From: Podospora pseudocomata
Taxonomy: Eukaryota > Ascomycota > Sordariomycetes > Sordariales > Podosporaceae
Length of the DNA: 64,000 nt
Assembly (NCBI RefSeq): GCF_035222375.1
Contig: NW_026946363.1
Location: 1,550,001 to 1,614,000 of the forward strand
Direction of reading: 5' to 3'
Positions 49,218 through 60,200 of this stretch are shown here, in pieces. Below the pieces are notes generated by a model. That model did no database searches, was not told the origin of the DNA, and saw only the letters and a list, made by a program, of their open reading frames with translations. Both the position numbers and the translations under genes were made by a program. Each line of letters begins with the position of its first letter. The first letter of the stretch is position 1.

Positions 49218-50072
49218 GGTCTCTTTTCGAATAACCGGTTGACGACACCGGGTTTGAGGAGGTAGGTGCTGTTCGGAGGAAGGTTGGTTCAGGGAGGCGA
49301 ACCGGACAAGATCAAATTGATCGTGGTCAAGGGCGCGTTAACCTTTTGCGTGGCGTGGGGATTTACCAGAGGGTTGCCGAATCAGCATAGTTGTCGCCTC
49401 GTCCCTGTTTTGAAAAGAGACAAAAATGAAGCTGTGGTCTCTGCCAGCCAGCAGTGTCTAGGATGTCGGTTGCCTGGTCGCTGGCGATTCCTTAGCTTTT
49501 CTGCCACTTCAAACTCCACCTTGTCGCTGGAAAAGTTGAAAAAGGCTGGTTGAACTTTTTGCGGTTGAAGGGTCTTCCCCGCTAGTGGCACGTGCGCGGT
49601 GGATGCTGCGGGGCCCAATCAGGAAGGCGGTCAGTCTTGGAGCAGCCACCCTTGACCGAAGTGACAACACTCGCCGAGCATTATATGGGAGCACTGGAAG
49701 GTGAGAGAAAGTGAGGGCGACGAGTGAATAATTGATAATATCATTCACTTCGAGCTTAGTCAAACTTTACAAAATCAATTACAGCTAAACCAACCCATCC
49801 AAATCAACAAACCAGAACGGCCTACAGCAGTGTCAACGTCAAGGGGAATCTAACTGCTGCCCACAAAAGCACAAAACGCAAGACCTGTCCTTGTTTTCCC
49901 AAACCCTTACCATCCCGCCAAAACCAACTTTGTCCTCATGTACCTTTCGGCCAGGGCTCAGATGTCGGCTGTCTTTTGCAGAACACCAAACCAACTCCTC
50001 CCAACCGAGTGTAGATACTCATACAGATAGAAAGAAGAAAAACATTGGGCACAGGTCCCAGAAATCAAGGGA
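49218..50072. promoter_or_regulatory. RRN3 upstream region and HAP3 3' flank
   Basis: 855 bp non-coding. Nothing beyond presumed promoter and terminator sequence was recognised. Confidence 0.4.
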
Positions 50073-51137
50073 TTAATACTCCCCAGGTGCACCGTTGTGA
50101 CCTGGCTGAGCTCCGTAGATGTTGTAGCCTTGAGCATCAGCGCCCTCTGGCTGGCCTCCGAGATCACCACCGGCGAAGCCGCCGCCAGGATTCGACTGGC
50201 CTGGCGCACCGTAACCCTGGCTGTTTGGTCTGTTTTGTTGGCCGTCGCGGTTTGATGTCGACTGCTGCTGTGGTTGAAAAAAAGGCACGGTAAGTAACGG
50301 CTCACACTGCAATCAAGTGGCTCTCGAGCAGGAAACCAACCTCTCTGTACTTGGACAAGTAAATCTTGAGTGCTTCGGCGTAGTTCTCAAACCCAAGAGA
50401 CGTCATGGCAAACAGAATATCCTCGCCGTTCACCGTCTTCCTTTTCTCTTGGTGGCATTTTTCCGAAGCTGTGTGTGATAGGTCAGTTCCAACTGAACTG
50501 AACCACATCCTCATGTATGTCTCATGGACCGGTGGCAGGCTTACCCTCGCTTGTAATGAACGAGATGAACTCGCTAACGCACTCTTGCATGCACTCCTTC
50601 GCCTCCTTGGCTATTTTGGCATTCTCGGGGAGCGCATTCTTCATGATGCGGGCGACTGGCGCAAAGTTTCGTATGTTAGCATCGTATATATCAGCCTTGT
50701 CCGTCTTGGACGACGACGAGGAGGCGCGAGGCGCTTCGGGCGACTCGGGCGGCGAATCGCTAGACATATAGCCGTCGGGGGGGAGGAGGGGCGGCTGTCT
50801 CTGATAGGCAGGGCAGAAGCGACGCCAGTCAAGGAGGGGATCCTGTCGCCATGCAAGCGTGCGAAGCTTGAATGGGAGAGGTCCACGACAAGCGCAACAT
50901 GCGAATCATGGCGAAGGGGGGAAGGGGAAGCAGCAGAGAAGCTCAGAGAAGCAGCTTCGAAGGAAATATTGACTTACCATTGGCTATGGGTAACCATCTG
51001 TCTTGCTCTTTAACATCAAACTCATAGGCGTGGCCGCTCGAGAGTGGGTCCTGAGGGTCGTTCATTTGTGCTTCGTCCTCGGGTGACGGTGCACCATGTT
51101 CAACGTCCTTTGAATTGGATTGGGGGGAGTCGGACAT
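50073..51137 (-). CDS. hap3: CCAAT-binding factor subunit HAP3 / NF-YB
   Basis: Histone-fold subunit of the CCAAT-binding complex, which with HAP2 and HAP5 controls respiration, iron and redox genes. Exons are 51137-50978, 50655-50545, 50468-50341 and 50267-50073, giving 197 aa. The conserved core starts [12 protein letters not shown], then [57 protein letters not shown] and [11 protein letters not shown]. The C-terminal tail is Gly/Gln/Asn-rich. Intron 1 is long (322 nt) and falls inside the ANV of the core. It contains an ATG at 50767 whose frame runs through the intron acceptor into exon 2, so a shorter form with another N-terminus is possible. Intron 3 has a GTTGGT donor. Confidence 0.95.
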
Positions 51138-51930
51138 ATTTGGCTACCTGCAGCGGCTGCTGACTTCTTGTAAATTCCTTGGACTGCCAGCTCGCACAGG
51201 TGGAATAGAGTAAGGTGATGTGTCGTTGGACACGTTGCAGGGTGGTAAGGCAAGAGACCCTCTCGGCTTGCGGCTTAACCTGCAACAGACTTGCGTCAAG
51301 CGGTACCTCTCCGCGCGTCACCCCAGGCCAGGCTTACTTCCTACAGGTTTTCCCTGCCCGATCTTCAGGCTGTAACGGAAGCCTGGGAGGCGGGGGGGCG
51401 CTGTCGAGACGGTGGTGGGGTGGAGGCAAAGGAGCAGGACGGGGGAAGGGGGGCAAAGAGGGGGTGAGGCGGGGGGGGCTATGACCAGATGACAGCCGGC
51501 AACAGGAGCCCGGGATGATACTGAGAGCAAGCCCGAGAGAAGGGAAAACGGCGTCGGCCGGAGACGGCGGCAGACGGACACAAGGATGGGATAGGTTTTC
51601 CTGGCGGGTCCTACCAAGAAACGGCCCTCTCTCCTCTAGCGCAAGTCGCAGTTGGATGGAGCCTTCTGCACAGGAAGCTGCCGTGATGTAGGCAGAGTGC
51701 TAGTCTTTCCGTGTGGCCGGGTTTGACTACAGATGTTCCCCGTGGTGGTGGTGCGCGCAGGCAGTGTCGCTCTGTGCTATGTGCTATGGAGTCGCGGTTA
51801 CACCAAACGGCGATGCGATGGCAGTGGTTGGCTGCTGCGGTGTCGGCACCGGACAGGATAGATTGTTGCGTGCCTCGTGGGATGAGTGCTTCTGCAGAGT
51901 CGCGTTAGAAAGCGGTGCGTGCCCGGGGGG

Positions 51931-51968
51931 GAGAGGAGGAGAGGAGAGGAGAGGAGAGGAGAGGAGAG
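51931..51968. repeat. (GAGGA)n minisatellite
   Basis: Short tandem array of GAGGA-type pentamers, about seven units with minor variation at its start, in the HAP3 upstream region. Confidence 0.85.
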
Positions 51969-52556
51969 TGGATGGACGAGGGCGAAGGCTTCGGTGACGG
52001 GACGCGATGCGCTGCACTGCGCTGCGATGCCATGCCATGCCATGCGAACACGGGGTACGGATAGATACGTACCCAAGGTTACGCCGTGATACTTGCTGCT
52101 GTCTACTAATTAACCGGGGCTGTTTGCAACTAGCTCGGGGCGCGATGGTTTCCTAATGGTGGTGTCTGAGTTGGCTGTAGGGTCGAGAAGTCTTCGCCTT
52201 GGGTACGGTGATGCATGGAAAACTGGATGCAAGAGGGCTGCAGCACGCGTGGGGTTCGGTTGTGGGAGGAACAACCTGAAGGTCGGGTGAAAAGAGGGAA
52301 TGTGGAATGCGGGTGAGGCGGGTCCTCCAAGCGAGAGCCACCCCGGTCAGCCCCAACACCCCCAGCACCATGACAACAAGCTCCATCGCCAAGAAGCCGC
52401 CATTATCAACCACACGTCTGCCAAACGCCCGCCCGCAGCAACAAGTACCGGCTCTCTACTCTCTGTTGTTGATAGAGATACAGAATACTAATCTCTTTGC
52501 AATATGCTCGTGTTCGGTCCGCGGGATGTAGGGATTCAATACGACCTATGTACTGC

Positions 52557-52584
52557 AGCAAGCAAGCAAGCAAGCAAGCAAGCA
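52557..52584. repeat. (CAAG)7 microsatellite
   Basis: About seven uninterrupted CAAG tetramers in intergenic DNA. Confidence 0.85.
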
Positions 52585-53787
52585 ATAGTCCTGCCGCAAC
52601 ACAGACTTGTTGCTGCTGCTCCATTTCCCACTTTCCCAGCCCGTCAAGAGCGGTGAAAATCAGTAGTGTAGTCCATGTGCTCATCCTGGAGCTGATGGGA
52701 CACAGGCCGCATAGTTCCTTGGTTTTCCCAATCCCATCACAAATACACTCACATCTCTCGGTCAAAGATCTGTAACATGCGGTCATGCCGTGGGTTCTAC
52801 TGTCGCCAAGGGTTCTCTTGGCGCAGCGTGGGTTGGAAGATCAGGGTGTGGTGTACGCTCCCAGCTCTTGATTCGACAATGGCTGTTGTCACAAGTAAAC
52901 ACCCAGGCAGGAACGGAACGGGGGTGACGACGGGAGCCTGATGGGGCCGAGATGGCGGCTTTGGGCCGAAAGGCTGGGTTGACGTTGTGAGACTGCGAAT
53001 GACTGGCCTGTATTTCTCCGGCCGTCCTGGAAGCAACACCGGAATCCTCAGCGAGGCTGGGAACTTCATTAGTGGTCCAAAATGAATGAGTTGTGAGCCA
53101 ATAACAGTCCGGAGTTTCAATTGGCGCATTTCATTGGAAGGAAATGTTTGTTTTAGAACTGTGAGTATCCTTATTGGCCAGCACAAGAGATGACAAGCCG
53201 TGACATGATTAACCTCGAGGGGGGCTGGGTGGACTGACAATCACCACCGCAACATAGAAAACGCTGGTGTGTCAGATCATACTTCCGTTTCGAAGGATGA
53301 CGGCCACACCTGCTCTAGACAGACAAGTTTAAGCAGGTTTGGGCATGGCTGTGTGAATATTGACATATATGCTGGCCCACCCAGGTCGAGTAGTTGAGCC
53401 CCACACCATCAACGCTGATGCCAATCCCATCGCAGCCCAACCGTTTCTCAAGGCTCCCCGTAGCGCCGGTTGGGCAGCCCAAACCCACCCCCGCCGCGGG
53501 GCTGCAGTCCCGAGAGCAAAGGCATTTGTACAACTCATCACCACACCCTCCGGGGAACATGAAGTTTGATGTTTAGGGTGTCATCAAGCTGTGGTCATAT
53601 TGCTTTTTTTTTATCAATATGATCTCACAAGGCTCTTGAGGTGTCTTGCCAGAGGGGCGACCTCAGGAGCTTGCCATTGCGTGCCGTGTCGTCAAGCCCT
53701 TCATCCTTCGAGGACTCCTGATGACATGGCAGGTTCCTGGTGTTCATACGACTACACGGTAGTCCTTTACCTCATCACTTGAGTGAC

Positions 53788-54365
53788 TCATGACTGTACC
53801 ACTTGGACGTTGTTCTTTTTCTGTTAGGAGGTTAGCGAGAGTAATCATATGAGACTTCACTGAATTCACATACCTTCCACTTCTCCAGCTCATCTTGTTT
53901 GGTCTTGTACTGCTTGACCAAGTCGTCCAATACCTTCTTCAACCCCTCCGCGTTTGTTTGCAACGCAGGGATCACATCCTTGACGGTCCGTTCCACCAGC
54001 ACTCCGTTGATCATGCGAAAGCACTTGCGATCCTCTGGGAGTGGTTGCAAAGTTTCGAGAACAAGTCTATATTCAGGGTGTTGGATATTAGTGACTAAGC
54101 GGTGAGGACATCGTTTGAAGCGGTGTGGTGATGTGACGCAGGTCCTGAAATAGGTCGCCAGAGAAAAAGTTCTCACTTGTGTTCTTCAGCTTCTTGCTCG
54201 ACATCACCGATTTTCTGCGCAATTTGCTGCAGGGTGTTCTTGTAAGTGCTGTACTGAACTTGGAGGTCTGGCAGGAGTTGAGTCAGTTGCCATTCTTAGC
54301 TTATGGTAGATTCAAGGCCTGAACTTGCCTTGTTGCCTCTTGGCTGGAGCTGCTTGTGTCGCCAT
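53788..54365 (-). CDS. gim4: Prefoldin subunit 2 (Gim4)
   Basis: Beta-type subunit of the hexameric prefoldin chaperone that hands actin and tubulin to the CCT chaperonin. Exons are 54365-54329, 54267-54177, 54066-53874 and 53820-53788, giving 117 aa, the normal size. The two coiled-coil helices are QVQYSTYKNTLQQIAQKIGD with EQEAEEHKLVLETLQPLPED, and NAEGLKKVLDDLVKQYKTKQ. The loop between contains RKCFRMINGVLVERTVKDV, the family signature. Intron 1 uses a GC donor (GCAAGT...CCAG). Introns 2 and 3 are GTGAGA...ATAG (110 nt) and GTATGT...ACAG. It faces CMC2 across a 298-bp divergent promoter. Confidence 0.95.
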
Positions 54366-54663
54366 GATGAAGTCGGGATCTGAATATCACAGCTTCGGAG
54401 CCAAAGTTTTGATATTGGATGCGGTTGAGAAGTCGAGACAGGTGATTGGGAGATCAACTGCCCTATGAGATCCATGCAATTGATCCTGGAGCCTGGGGCC
54501 GCTTGAACTCCAAGGCAGATCCACTGACAAATGGCCCGAGCTTTCAAACCTTGAATTGATTTAGAAAGACATCCAGAAATCGACGCTGGCTTCTCAACTA
54601 CATCGTACAAGCACACTTCATTGGCGCAAACGAAGGACTATTACAGCACAAACAACATTCACA
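54366..54663. promoter_or_regulatory. Divergent promoter, prefoldin 2 / CMC2
   Basis: A 298-bp interval between head-to-head start codons that must serve both genes. No specific motif is claimed. Confidence 0.5.
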
Positions 54664-54965
54664 ATGCATCCTCTTCTCCATACCAAAGACAACGTCGGTA
54701 GGTTCTCCTGATCTAGCGTCATTTTCCATCTTGGCTGAAACGTCTTTCCCTCGCAGCGTGCAAAGACTTGATGATCGCACTCGAACAATGCCATATGCGG
54801 GGCTTCCTTTGGAAATCCATGGGCATGTGCAATGATGCCAAGGAGGAGCTCTCTGCCTGCCTGAGGGCAGAACGGTGGAAGACTCAGAGCTTCAACCGAA
54901 GTGGTGTTGCCGACAAAAAGGACAAGATTCGGCAAGCCTGGAAGGACGTCGACGAAAACTCATAA
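54664..54965 (+). CDS. cmc2: Mitochondrial twin-CX9C protein Cmc2
   Basis: Intermembrane-space protein needed for cytochrome c oxidase assembly. Exons are 54664-54697 and 54757-54965, giving 80 aa; the intron is GTAGGT...CGCAG. The N-terminus MHPLLHTKDNV is diagnostic of the family. The two CX9C pairs are CKDLMIALEQC and CNDAKEELSAC, separated by the RGFLWKSMGM turn, consistent with the helical-hairpin fold oxidised by Mia40. No cleavable signal is expected. Too short and too interrupted to be found by long-frame searches. It converges on the TMEM14 gene (280 bp between stops). Confidence 0.95.
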
Positions 54966-55244
54966 ACTCTACAGCAAATCGACCCTCGAACCGAATGGCA
55001 ATCACAGGCTCCCGACCGTCGATTTGAGAACAAGAACTGCGGCACCCACCAGCCCCAGCTCCGGAGGGAACACATCGCATCACAAGCGTTAGAGATACGG
55101 ACCATTGTGCGATACGAACAACACTTGCGGTCTGTATAACATGGCTATAGAAGGACACTCTCCACACAAGAAATTGGGTTGTACATAAGGTTATTCTTGT
55201 TATTTTTGGCACGCCTTTCCGACTACCCCTTTTCAACCCCCTTT

Positions 55245-55677
55245 TTACAAAGTGTGACGGAACGCGTCACCGAAAGTAATCAAGCCGTATGTCGCAAAGA
55301 GCGACAACATGACGGGAACGGGCTTCCGGAGTCTGATCGCACGAGGAATCGAAGCGCCGCCGAGGACGACGGAAGCTAGGAGAGCGAGCTCCAAGCCCAA
55401 GGGCTGGCCGTTCTGGAGGCGGTAACCACCAAGACCATCTGGGCATTACGGCGTCAGCAACCGGCTGCCTTGCCAGGCTGAAGAAACAATCAACTTACAC
55501 AAAAGACCGACAGCAGTGCCCGCGGCAACGCTAGGGACAGATTTCGTCTTGACGTATCCGATGGTGCCGCCGACAGCTGTCAAAGCCGAGAGAACGTAGG
55601 CGGGAAACTCGAGACCCTACCGACCCAGTCAACAAATGCGCAAGGCGGCAGATTATTCCACACTATCTCCGTACCAT
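55245..55677 (-). CDS. TMEM14-family small membrane protein
   Basis: A 104-aa multi-pass protein of the TMEM14/UPF0136 family; animal members act in mitochondrial inner membrane transport, and the fungal role is unclear. Exons are 55677-55675, 55616-55499 and 55438-55245. The first coding exon appears to be the ATG alone, joined by a GTACGG...GGTAG intron to GLEFPAYVLSALTAVGGTIG. Further motifs are YVKTKSVPSVAAGTAVGLL, YGLGGYRLQNGQPLGLELAL and RAIRLRKPVPVMLSLFATYG. Four hydrophobic segments are present. Intron 2 is GTAAGT...CCCAG. The ATG-only exon is inferred because the frame upstream of GLEF is closed and no nearer ATG exists. Confidence 0.85.
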
Positions 55678-56190
55678 CTTTTGTGAGTTTTGGATGATGT
55701 ATTTGTTGTGACTGGTGCTGTGTCGTTTGTTTTATGTGTCGCTATTCAGAAGGCTTCGGAACTCTTGGGAAGTCCGCCGCATCCATGGAAGCTGTCCAGA
55801 GTTGACGGAACGAGCCGAGGGCAGAGAGGTGGGGCGCTCCAAGCTTCCATTTCGTCATGCTGAAAGGGACTTGTTTTCCGCTTGGGTTTACGTTACAGCC
55901 GAGGTAACCCTTAACAATTATTGAAATCTCGAAACCAAGAACAGTGCTTTACTCTGCTCTGCGATCAATTCTGAAGTTCGAACATCAAGATTAATTCCCC
56001 TCTGTCTACTCTTCTTTTTGAGTTATTCTATATCAGACCGACATATAGCCCGTCAGTTTCCCAAAACGGAAGAGGGTGCGAACAAGACATCTACAAATTA
56101 CCCCACAAAGACAGAAATCTTTTTCCGAACCACCATCGGCTAAACTTGAATACTACTTCCGGATACAAACTCCAACAAATCATCCCAATA
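55678..56190. other. Spacer between TMEM14 gene and tRNA-Arg
   Basis: 513 bp with no supported gene; it includes the TMEM14-gene promoter and the tRNA 5' flank. Confidence 0.45.
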
Positions 56191-56274
56191 GGTCCGCTGG
56201 CGTAATGGCAGCGCGTCTGACTACGATTCCATCAGTTAATCAGGAGGTTCCAGGTTCGACCCCTGGGCGGATCG
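56191..56274 (+). tRNA. tRNA-Arg (ACG), intron-containing
   Basis: Acceptor GGTCCGC pairs with GCGGATC, discriminator G at 56274. The D-arm is TGGCGTAATGGCA and the T-arm CCAGGTTCGACCCCTGG. The anticodon stem TCTGA/TCAGG with loop CTACGAA gives anticodon ACG at 56223-56225. A 12-nt intron at 56227-56238 sits after position 37. A five-T run at 56276-56280 is a good Pol III terminator. Confidence 0.94.
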
Positions 56275-56968
56275 ATTTTTGTGGTTTTTGATCTTCCACA
56301 CCAAATCACTCTATGGACAGACTTATTCACCCTTGAATTTCATTTTGCCAGTCGAGAACACAGCTTGGACTACTACGCTGGTGGATGAATTGTACCTCAC
56401 ATGTTTCAGAGAAGAAAAGTAAAAATGGTGGTGGTAGTAGTAAAGTAGAATAGCTAACTGCCTAAAATCATCTCGCTCGTTATATTCTTAATTGTTTCTC
56501 GTTTCTTGCCTGTTGTCGTCATCAACATTTCTTTCCTCCCTAGCTATATATCATCCCCTCCCTCCACCCACCTCCCTCACCATATCCTTATCCTAACACC
56601 AAGAAGATTTCCAAGCAAGTCAACACACCTCTACCTCCACATACATCATCCGTTCAAAGCACACAGACATTCATGCACCAACACACACACCAAAGAACGT
56701 TTTCTACTAACCAAAAAATCGTGTTTGTGAGGGGAGGTATCACATGCAACAAAACAAAAACAATGAAACACAAGTAACAAGCAAGCCAATATGAGGGAGC
56801 AAAACTAAAAGCGCACGCAACAAAACCAAACACAGAAAAATGGAAGTACATAAAAAAATAAAAAAGACATGAAACCCCCGATTCCAGAAAAACCCCTTTC
56901 AACCCCTTTCAAAAAGAAAAAATGTGCCCCAATGTTACCCAAAACCATGAGATACCGAAAGCCCAAAA

Positions 56969-57007
<39 letters not shown>

Positions 57008-57219
57008 TACCTACTCAGCCCCCACATCAACCCCCAAACCCCCCTTCTTCCCTCCCTTGGCCCTTTGTTTGCTTTTTTCCCCTTCAGAAATACCTCATGC
57101 TCGCCCTGAAAGACAATAGCTAGAGTATACCGCTCTTTGCTCCTCAAAAAAATCGATGGAAAAAGTGCCTCAAAACATATTGAAAATGAACCCCCAGAAT
57201 CCAAACCCATCAAAAAACA
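56275..57219. other. Intergenic region downstream of NIK1
   Basis: 945 bp without supported genes, A/C-rich, containing a CA microsatellite at 56969-57004. Confidence 0.45.
56969..57004. repeat. (CA)n microsatellite
   Basis: About 17-18 uninterrupted CA units, about 215 bp downstream of the NIK1 stop codon. Confidence 0.95.
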
Positions 57220-60200
57220 CTACTTCTGCCCCCTAGGTGCAGTAGTGCTATGATGGTGAATATTCGGCTCCGACAGACTAGTACTCGACCTCCCAACCCC
57301 TCCCTTCAAGGGGTCCTCCGCATCAGCAGTGACAATGCTCGGGCTCTCCAGTCCCGCCGTCAGCGCCTCCGAGGCCGTCATCCCCCTCGTTGCCGCCAGG
57401 CTCGGCCTCACATGAGAAGCAGCCGAGATCGCCGCCGCCGCCGCAGCGCCCGCGTTGCTGCTGGCATTCTGCTGGTACGCATTCAGCGCGGCATTGTCCC
57501 TCCGACCCCCTGTCACCGCGTCCGCCGCCCTGGCGAGCTCCCGCTCTCTGTTCTTCTCCAGGAGCTGGCCGCCGAGCGTGGCGCACTTGAGGATGGTCTG
57601 GATGAGGTGGTTTTGCTGGAGGGGCTTGGAGAGGTACTCGTCCATCTGGGCCTGGATGCACTTTTCTCTGTCGCCCATCATGGCGTGCGCCGTCAGGGCG
57701 ATGATGGGGGTGCGCTGACTGCCTAGGCTGCGCTCGTACTCGCGGATCTTGGATGTGGCTTCGAATCCACCCTGTTGTAAATCGTTAGCTAGTCTCCACA
57801 AACGTTGCGAGTTGAAAAGGGGCGACGTACCATGATAGGCATCTGAACATCCATCAAGATGACATCAAACTTCTTCCTCTTGACAGCCTCAACAGCTTCC
57901 TCGCCGTTCCCAACCACGGTAACCACATGATGGTACTTCTCCAGGATCTTGACTGCAAGCCTCTGGTTGACCGTGTTGTCTTCCGCTAACAGAATCTCGA
58001 ACGAGCGGGTATTATCCGCCAGCGAGGGTGTCGCGCGGTTTTCCAAGGCAGGCACCATGCCGTTGCCGAGATCAATCAACTGGCATGGCGTGGTCATATA
58101 CGACGTGATGCCCAGATCAAGGCAGGACTTGAGCGAAACGTGAACCACAGGGGCCAAGAGCACAATGGGCAGGTACTTGAAGTCGTCGACCGCTCTCAAT
58201 CTGCGAGCGTCCTCGATCGAGTCAACAATGATGACATCGTATGGCGAATTTTGCTGAGTCCGAGCCTTCTCCAGCGCGGGGCTCTTCTCCGAGTCGACAA
58301 CGATAGGCACGAGGCTCAGCTCCTTGAGCATCCTGACAATCTCGGATCCGTGACCGGTCCTGCCCTTGTCGATAAACAGTACCTGGTGGCCCTTGTAGGG
58401 GGTAAGTTGCTTCGCAATGAGCGAAACATCATCGTTGGCGAGACGGACGACGCACGTGAAGTAGAACTTGCTGCCCTTGCCGTACTCGCTCTTGACCCAC
58501 ACGTCGCCGCCCATCAGGTTGACCAGTCTCTTGGAAATGGAGAGACCCAATCCGGTACCGCCAAACTTGCGTGTCATGGAGCCGTCGGCCTGCTGGAACG
58601 TGTCGAAAATGAGATCAAGCTTGTCCGCCGGAATACCTATTCCCGTATCGGACACGATGAACTCAATGGCGTACTCGTAGGGCGCACACTGGACGTGAGA
58701 CGCCTTCTGAATGGTCAAGCTGACTTCGCCATGCTCGGTGAACTTGATGGCGTTGCCCACCAGGTTCAGGATGATCTGGCGCAACCTGAACGAGTCACCC
58801 ACCACGTGGTCTGGCACCGAGTTATTGACTCGGTACGTGAGATCTAGGAACTTCTCGTTTGCCTTAACAGCGAGAGTCTTGAGCGCATTGAAGACAGTTC
58901 CACGCAGCGTGTAGGGAATTTCCTCGATAACCATTCTCCTAGCTTCGATCTTGGACAGATCCAAGATGTCATCGATGATGGTCAACAGGCTGTTGGCCAG
59001 CGAGTTGACAATGTTGAGCATCTCCCTTTGATACTGAGTGAGGTCGGTATCGAGAGTGAGCTGTGTCATACCGATGATGCCGTTCATTGGGGTCCGTATC
59101 TCGTGGGACATGTTGGCAAGGAATTCGGATTTGGTCTTGTTGGCCAACTCGGCTGCTTCTCTGGCCTGCGTGTTCCTCTGGATACTGTCTCTCAAGTTGT
59201 ACACCATCTGGTTAATCTTCTTCTTGAGCTCGTCCATTTCACCGGACGCTTCGACTTCAACTAGCTTGGTGAAATCCCCGTCCGTTGCGGCATTGGTAAT
59301 GTCACCAAATGCTCGTACTTGAGCCGTCTGTTTGGGCCAGTCAGCAGGAATTTTCACCAAAACGGCATATTTGATAACGTACCAAGTTGTTGGCCATGGT
59401 GTTGACGTCGGTAGTAATTTCCTTCCATCTTCCCTTCAGGCCAGCAACATCGGCCTGTCCACCCATGATACCGTCGACACCGACGTCCTTGGCGACCCTT
59501 TGCACTTCGTTACAGAATATCGAAAGCCGGTCAACCATGTTGTTGATGGTTTCCTTCAAAATGAGTATCTCGCCCTTGGCTTCGACGTCGATCTTCCGGC
59601 TCATGTCTCCATTGGCAATGGCTTGTGTGACAGTTGAAATCCCTCTGACCTATATCGGTTGTCAGCATGAAGTAGCCAGTTGAAAAAGGAGTCGGGGACA
59701 TACCTGTGATGTAAGGTTTCTGGCCATGGTGTTTACGTTTTCAGTGAGGTCTTTCCATTTGCCCTCTACGTTGTCGACCTGAGCCTGACCGCCCAGTGTA
59801 CCATCCGTGCCGACCTCTCTGGCCACCTTGCTGACCTCAAACGCGAATGTTCCTAAGCGGTCCACCATGGTGTTGATGGTGTTCTTCAAATCCAAAATTT
59901 CACCCTGCACCTCGACCCCAATCTTCTTGGTAAGGTCACCCCGAGCGACGGCCGTAGTGACCTTTGCTATTTCTCGCACCTGCGTTGTTAAATTCATAGC
60001 CATACCGTTGACGTTTTCCGTAAGATCTCTCCAAGTGCCCTGGACATCATGTACCGTTGCTTGTCCGCCGAGTCGCCCTTCGGTTCCGACTTCCCTGGCA
60101 ATCTTGGTAACTTCCCGTGCGAATTGTTGGAGCTGGTCCACCATAGAGTTGATCGTTTTCTTCAGTTCAAAGATTTCTCCGCGGCACTCAGCCTGCACCT

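Larger units (their letters stand above)
51138..53787. other. Intergenic region, 2.65 kb, repeat-rich
   Basis: Upstream of HAP3 and downstream of prefoldin 2. It holds a GGAGA minisatellite (51931-51968) and a CAAG microsatellite (52557-52584), with G-rich segments at 51380-51480. No gene is supported. Confidence 0.45.

Noticed and set aside
58140-58847. 235-codon frame antisense to NIK1
   Set aside because: Shadow of the histidine kinase domain.
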